DNA of 10,725 nucleotides from Acidimicrobiales bacterium (GTDB lineage: Bacteria; Actinomycetota; Acidimicrobiia; Acidimicrobiales; JABEUL01): positions 1 to 10,725 of the forward strand of contig JABEUL010000238.1 in the NCBI GenBank assembly GCA_013044465.1, in the 5' to 3' direction. The translations under genes and the position numbers were made by a program. The notes below the pieces were generated by a model that was not told the origin of the DNA, did not search any database, and was given only the letters and a program-made list of their open reading frames with translations. Positions 7,620 through 10,725 of this stretch are shown here, piece by piece. Numbering within the stretch: position 1 is the stretch's first letter; each line of letters opens with the position of its first letter.

Positions 7620-10600
7620 AATACTGTGGATGACGCGGCGATAGAGCCAAATCAATTAAAAGAAATGCGAGAGAATAAGAGTTCAATCAAATTAAGAACT
7701 CTCTTTGTGCCCAAAGGTGGACCTTTGGAATACTTCGATGTAATTTTCTTGATTGGCGCATTCTTGTTTTTATTCTGGCAGGTAAGACCCGATCTAATTT
7801 TCTCATCTTCCATCCCGACCGGCGGTGACTACGGCGGTCACTTAGAGGTCCCTTGGTACTTAATGAACCATCTTCTCCCTCAAGGTCGAGTGACAGGTTG
7901 GAGCCCGGATTGGTATAACGGATGGCCTCTTAATGTCTTTTATTTTCCAATTCCTAGTCTTTTAATTGCTCTACTTAGTTTTGTGATTCCTTATGTAGTC
8001 TCTTTTAAAATAATTGTTGTCCTAGGAACTCTTTTGCTTCCAATTAGCCTCTGGTGTTTTGCTAGATCATTTGGAGCGCCCCTTCCATTACCTGGAATGC
8101 TTGCCATTGGATCACTTTCATATCTCTTTAATTATGCCTACACTATCGATGGGGGTAATATCTTTTCAACCATGGCGGGAGAGTACTCATTTTCTCTGTC
8201 TCTGGCATTTTCATTTTTTTTCTTTTCCAGACTGCTCAAATGGATCAAAACCGGTCGGGGAGCAAGATCAGCTGCGTTGCTATTCGGTCTCACACTTGCA
8301 AGCCACTTGTTGGGTGGATTCTTGGCAATCGGCGGCGCAATTTTAATAGCCATCCTATATAGGAGAGGCGGAGTCCTTGTCACTTGGACGAGGTTAATGA
8401 AGACTTCGGTGATTATTGTGGTGGGATTTGCAATTACAGCTCTTTGGGCAGTGCCATTTGCCGGCGATCTCTCATACAGCACAAATATGGGCTACTCAAA
8501 GGTAACTGCATATATACAAAATCTTTTTCCCGGCAGTTACCTGTGGGTATTTTGGTTGATTTTTCTTGGAGCTATTGCTTCTCTATTTGCCGAAAAATTC
8601 TACATTGCTGCAATTGCCGTATTAACAGGCTTAGGTGTTGCTTTGGTTTTCAATGTCAATGGAGAACTCTGTTTTGGTGCAACTGGAGTTGTAGCGGCGG
8701 TAATTCTTTACAAGAAGCGTCCAATGACTTTATGGTTCGCCATATTAGGTCTAGTCACTTCTGTTGCCTTTGTCGCTTTAACTCGAAATTCCAAGCTTTA
8801 CAACCCAAGAATGCTTCCACTTTATTCACTTGCCATATATATGATGGCAGCGATTGGGGCATTTGAAATGGGAAAGCTAGTAGGGGAAATCTCTCGTTCT
8901 TATTATCGCCAGATAGGTTATTTCACAGTCAGCATCAACAAGTGGTGGAATGCATCTTCTGGAGTGGTTTTTACAATACTCACTACAGTCCCATTGACGT
9001 TGTCTATTGTGCCATACGGCAAAGTTGGTCCATTAAATGCAATCCAAAAGCGCGTCACAGTTAACTATGCGCCATCTTGGGTGGCTTATAATTTCAGTGG
9101 ATACCAAGCAAAGTCTGGCTACCCTGAGTACAAAGCCTTTATGAACATGATGGCTAGCGTGGGGAAAAAATATGGGTGCGGCAGAGCATATTGGGAGTAC
9201 TCGAGCGACCTTGATCGTTTTGGCTCTCCGATGGCTCCTTACTTGTTACCGTATTTCACTCAAGGTTGTATAGATTCAGAAGAAGGGTTATTTTTCGAGT
9301 CCTCTGCCACGACTCCGTTTCATTTCATAAATCAGTCAGAAATGTCTGCCGCCCCTGACTATGCAATGAGTGGATTACCCTACGACTACAACACGCCAAA
9401 TGTTCCGCTGGGAGTCGATCATCTTTCTTTGATGGGAGTGAGATATTTTATGACTTCGTCCCAATTGATTTACCAAGAGGCATCGCTAGATCCTTCCCTC
9501 AGCCTAATTGCGACCTCTGGGCCTTGGAACACTGCTGCACCAGGAGGCACTCCCACCTATATAACCTGGCATGTGTTTGTGGTAGCGAACTCCTCATTGG
9601 TGCAACCTTTGAGCGAGCAACCTGCCGTAATTTCACATATGCCTCCACCTCATCCACCCACGCTTGAACCTTGGGTAACAGCTGTTTTGAACTGGTATCA
9701 AAATCCAATTTATTGGCCTGTCGAGCTGGTTGGAAGTGGACCAAGCAATTGGAAGCGTGTAGAGCCTGGCAACGTTGAATCTCAAACTTTAAAAGAGCCC
9801 AGTACAACCGTAACAGACATTAATTCGTCTTCAGATTCCATTAGTTTTCATGTTTCAAAAGTTGGAGTACCCGTGCTGGTTAAAATCTCCTTCTTTCCCA
9901 ATTGGAAAGTAATTGGGGCCACTGGGCCCTATAGAGCTTCACCAAATGAAATGGTAGTTGTTCCCACTTCAAACGATGTGACCCTTTACTATGGAACCTC
10001 AAATTACGATTGGATTGGGGCGATCATTGCTGGATTTGGGTTTGTTGGACTTTGGTTTTTGGCTATTCTTAAGCCCTATAAGAGGAACCTAGGAAGAGCG
10101 AATCGGGCAAGTGTCCCGGATTATTTGGATGACTCACAAGAGGGATTTGGCGACTTCCATACCTTTAGTTACACTAAGATTTTCCACCGTATGCCAGTTT
10201 CGGAAAAGTTTCATAAAGTGTTTAAAGCCTATGACATAAGAGGCCTAGCTCCAGGTGAGCTAGATGCAGATATGTGTAGGGCGATCGGGGTAAGCGTGGC
10301 GAAACACTTCGGGGCACCTTCAATAGTTGTGGCCCGGGATATGCGACTAAGTGGGGTGGAGTTATGTGAGGCATTTGGGGAAGGAGTTACTTCACAAGGA
10401 GTGAAAGTAGTTTTTCTGGGCTTAGGCTCAACTGACATGCTCTATTTTGCATCTGGCGCGCTCAATATGCCCGGTGCTATGTTTACAGCTTCTCATAATC
10501 CCAAGGAATACAACGGAATAAAACTTTGCGGAGCTAAAGCTGCTCCTATTGGTGAAGAGACTGGTTTATTCTCAATTCGAGATGAAGCGATAAAGATACT

Positions 10601-10725
10601 TGATTCCGGTGATGAAATCATTGGAAATCAAGATTTAGTTGAAGAAAGAGACGCACTGGGTGCATTTGCCGCACACGTGCGAGGTTTTCTTTTTGGAGCT
10701 GACCTTTCGTCACTTAAGGTAGTTG
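7617..10725 (+). CDS. GT-C-like polytopic membrane protein fused in frame to phosphomannomutase (partial at right edge)
   Basis: One open frame runs from 7617 to the window end (1036 codons, no stop) and is incomplete at the 3' end. Residues 1-~858 are a membrane protein with TM1 at ~38-55. The first external loop has TGGDYGGH (68-75), whose Asp71 could be the GT-C catalytic acid, and SPDWYNGWPLNVFYFP (96-111). About a dozen more segments reach ~466. An external domain (~467-797) holds a Cys pair (C521, C551), LMGVRYFMTS (605-614) and FPNWKV (760-765), and a last TM lies at ~798-818. It resembles YfhO/'6-pyruvoyl-tetrahydropterin synthase-related' membrane proteins. After the basic KPYKRNLGRANR (819-830) and a hydrophilic linker, residues 859-1036 are the N-terminal part of ManB: KAYDIRG (870-876), PGAMFTASHNP (952-962) with catalytic Ser959, and YNGIKL. 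The ManB part needs about 275 further residues. The basic stretch after the last TM places ManB in the cytoplasm, where its substrates are. Alternative: two genes joined by a sequencing error. Confidence 0.85.
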   Translation, partial: MNTVDDAAIEPNQLKEMRENKSSIKLRTLFVPKGGPLEYFDVIFLIGAFLFLFWQVRPDLIFSSSIPTGGDYGGHLEVPWYLMNHLLPQGRVTGWSPDWYNGWPLNVFYFPIPSLLIALLSFVIPYVVSFKIIVVLGTLLLPISLWCFARSFGAPLPLPGMLAIGSLSYLFNYAYTIDGGNIFSTMAGEYSFSLSLAFSFFFFSRLLKWIKTGRGARSAALLFGLTLASHLLGGFLAIGGAILIAILYRRGGVLVTWTRLMKTSVIIVVGFAITALWAVPFAGDLSYSTNMGYSKVTAYIQNLFPGSYLWVFWLIFLGAIASLFAEKFYIAAIAVLTGLGVALVFNVNGELCFGATGVVAAVILYKKRPMTLWFAILGLVTSVAFVALTRNSKLYNPRMLPLYSLAIYMMAAIGAFEMGKLVGEISRSYYRQIGYFTVSINKWWNASSGVVFTILTTVPLTLSIVPYGKVGPLNAIQKRVTVNYAPSWVAYNFSGYQAKSGYPEYKAFMNMMASVGKKYGCGRAYWEYSSDLDRFGSPMAPYLLPYFTQGCIDSEEGLFFESSATTPFHFINQSEMSAAPDYAMSGLPYDYNTPNVPLGVDHLSLMGVRYFMTSSQLIYQEASLDPSLSLIATSGPWNTAAPGGTPTYITWHVFVVANSSLVQPLSEQPAVISHMPPPHPPTLEPWVTAVLNWYQNPIYWPVELVGSGPSNWKRVEPGNVESQTLKEPSTTVTDINSSSDSISFHVSKVGVPVLVKISFFPNWKVIGATGPYRASPNEMVVVPTSNDVTLYYGTSNYDWIGAIIAGFGFVGLWFLAILKPYKRNLGRANRASVPDYLDDSQEGFGDFHTFSYTKIFHRMPVSEKFHKVFKAYDIRGLAPGELDADMCRAIGVSVAKHFGAPSIVVARDMRLSGVELCEAFGEGVTSQGVKVVFLGLGSTDMLYFASGALNMPGAMFTASHNPKEYNGIKLCGAKAAPIGEETGLFSIRDEAIKILDSGDEIIGNQDLVEERDALGAFAAHVRGFLFGADLSSLKVV
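10191..10725 (+). other. manB: ManB domain of the fused protein (phosphomannomutase/phosphoglucomutase, N-terminal part)
   Basis: This segment covers domain I of an alpha-D-phosphohexomutase, which interconverts mannose-6-P and mannose-1-P (often also glucose-6-P and glucose-1-P) and feeds GDP-mannose synthesis. FKAYDIRG opens the domain. STDMLYFASG and PGAMFTASHNPKEYNGIKLC match the actinobacterial ManB type closely, and the loop serine (codon 10491-10493) is the phosphate carrier. ATG 10191 sits where a free-standing ManB would begin (MPVSEKFHKVFKAYDIRG), but no purine-rich ribosome-binding site precedes it (the bases before it are TTTTCCACCGT), and no stop separates it from the membrane part. 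Metal-, sugar- and phosphate-binding loops of domains II-IV lie beyond the window. Confidence 0.9.

Noticed and set aside
8059..8866. Two plus-strand open frames (8059-8346, 8384-8866) inside the fused gene
   Set aside because: They lie in another frame of a long, clearly membrane-protein-coding frame, and their Cys/Trp/His-rich translations look like out-of-frame shadow.
8138..9807. Minus-strand open frames 8138-8482 and 9499-9807
   Set aside because: Antisense to the fused gene, with no ribosome-binding site or recognisable domain.
10229..10438. Minus-strand open frame opposite the ManB domain
   Set aside because: The plus strand here encodes conserved ManB motifs; the antisense frame has none.
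10191..10725. Free-standing manB gene starting at ATG 10191
   Set aside because: No stop codon separates it from the membrane protein and no ribosome-binding site precedes the ATG, so the simplest reading is one fused gene. A sequencing error remains possible.

Overview
The window looks like a chromosomal cell-envelope locus of an actinobacterium. The grounds are the gene set. A glycosyltransferase-2 protein with a multi-spanning C-terminal half is followed by an overlapping secreted DUF5719-type protein. A phosphomannomutase of the actinobacterial ManB type lies further along. From memory, GT2, DUF5719 and ManB genes cluster in many actinobacteria. The DNA is clearly more AT-rich than most actinobacteria (judged by eye, not counted), which would fit an acidimicrobial lineage. 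That placement is inference only.

Layout: 1-230 is a short non-coding region with a dyad and a possible promoter pointing off the left edge. 231-3263 (+) is the GT2/multi-TM protein. 3260-4681 (+) is a single-anchor extracytoplasmic protein, overlapping its predecessor by 4 bp. 4678-6732 (-) is a complete FtsH AAA+ protease, convergent with the previous gene, the two overlapping by 4 bp at their stop codons. 6757-7512 (+) is a CPBP-family intramembrane protease, divergent from ftsH with only 24 bp between the annotated starts. 7513-7616 is a short intergenic gap. From 7617 (or 7626) to the right edge (+) runs one uninterrupted open reading frame that has not ended when the window stops.

That last frame is the main result. 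Its first ~858 residues are a GT-C-like polytopic membrane protein with a large external domain. After a final membrane segment and a ~37-residue basic/hydrophilic linker it continues in frame, with no stop, into the start of a phosphomannomutase/phosphoglucomutase (ManB), including the phosphoserine loop TASHNP. A membrane glycosyltransferase-like protein fused to a sugar-phosphate mutase is unusual, because ManB is normally a free soluble enzyme.

Working model (inference): the two large membrane proteins and the DUF5719-type protein take part in assembling or exporting a surface glycan. The ManB domain would supply mannose-1-phosphate (or glucose-1-phosphate) at the membrane for nucleotide-sugar and then polyprenyl-phosphate-sugar synthesis, the usual donor of GT-C enzymes. 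FtsH and the CPBP protease are membrane-quality-control or processing proteins that sit between the two halves of the glycan cluster on their own divergent transcripts. I see no tRNA, rRNA, CRISPR array, insertion sequence or phage gene.
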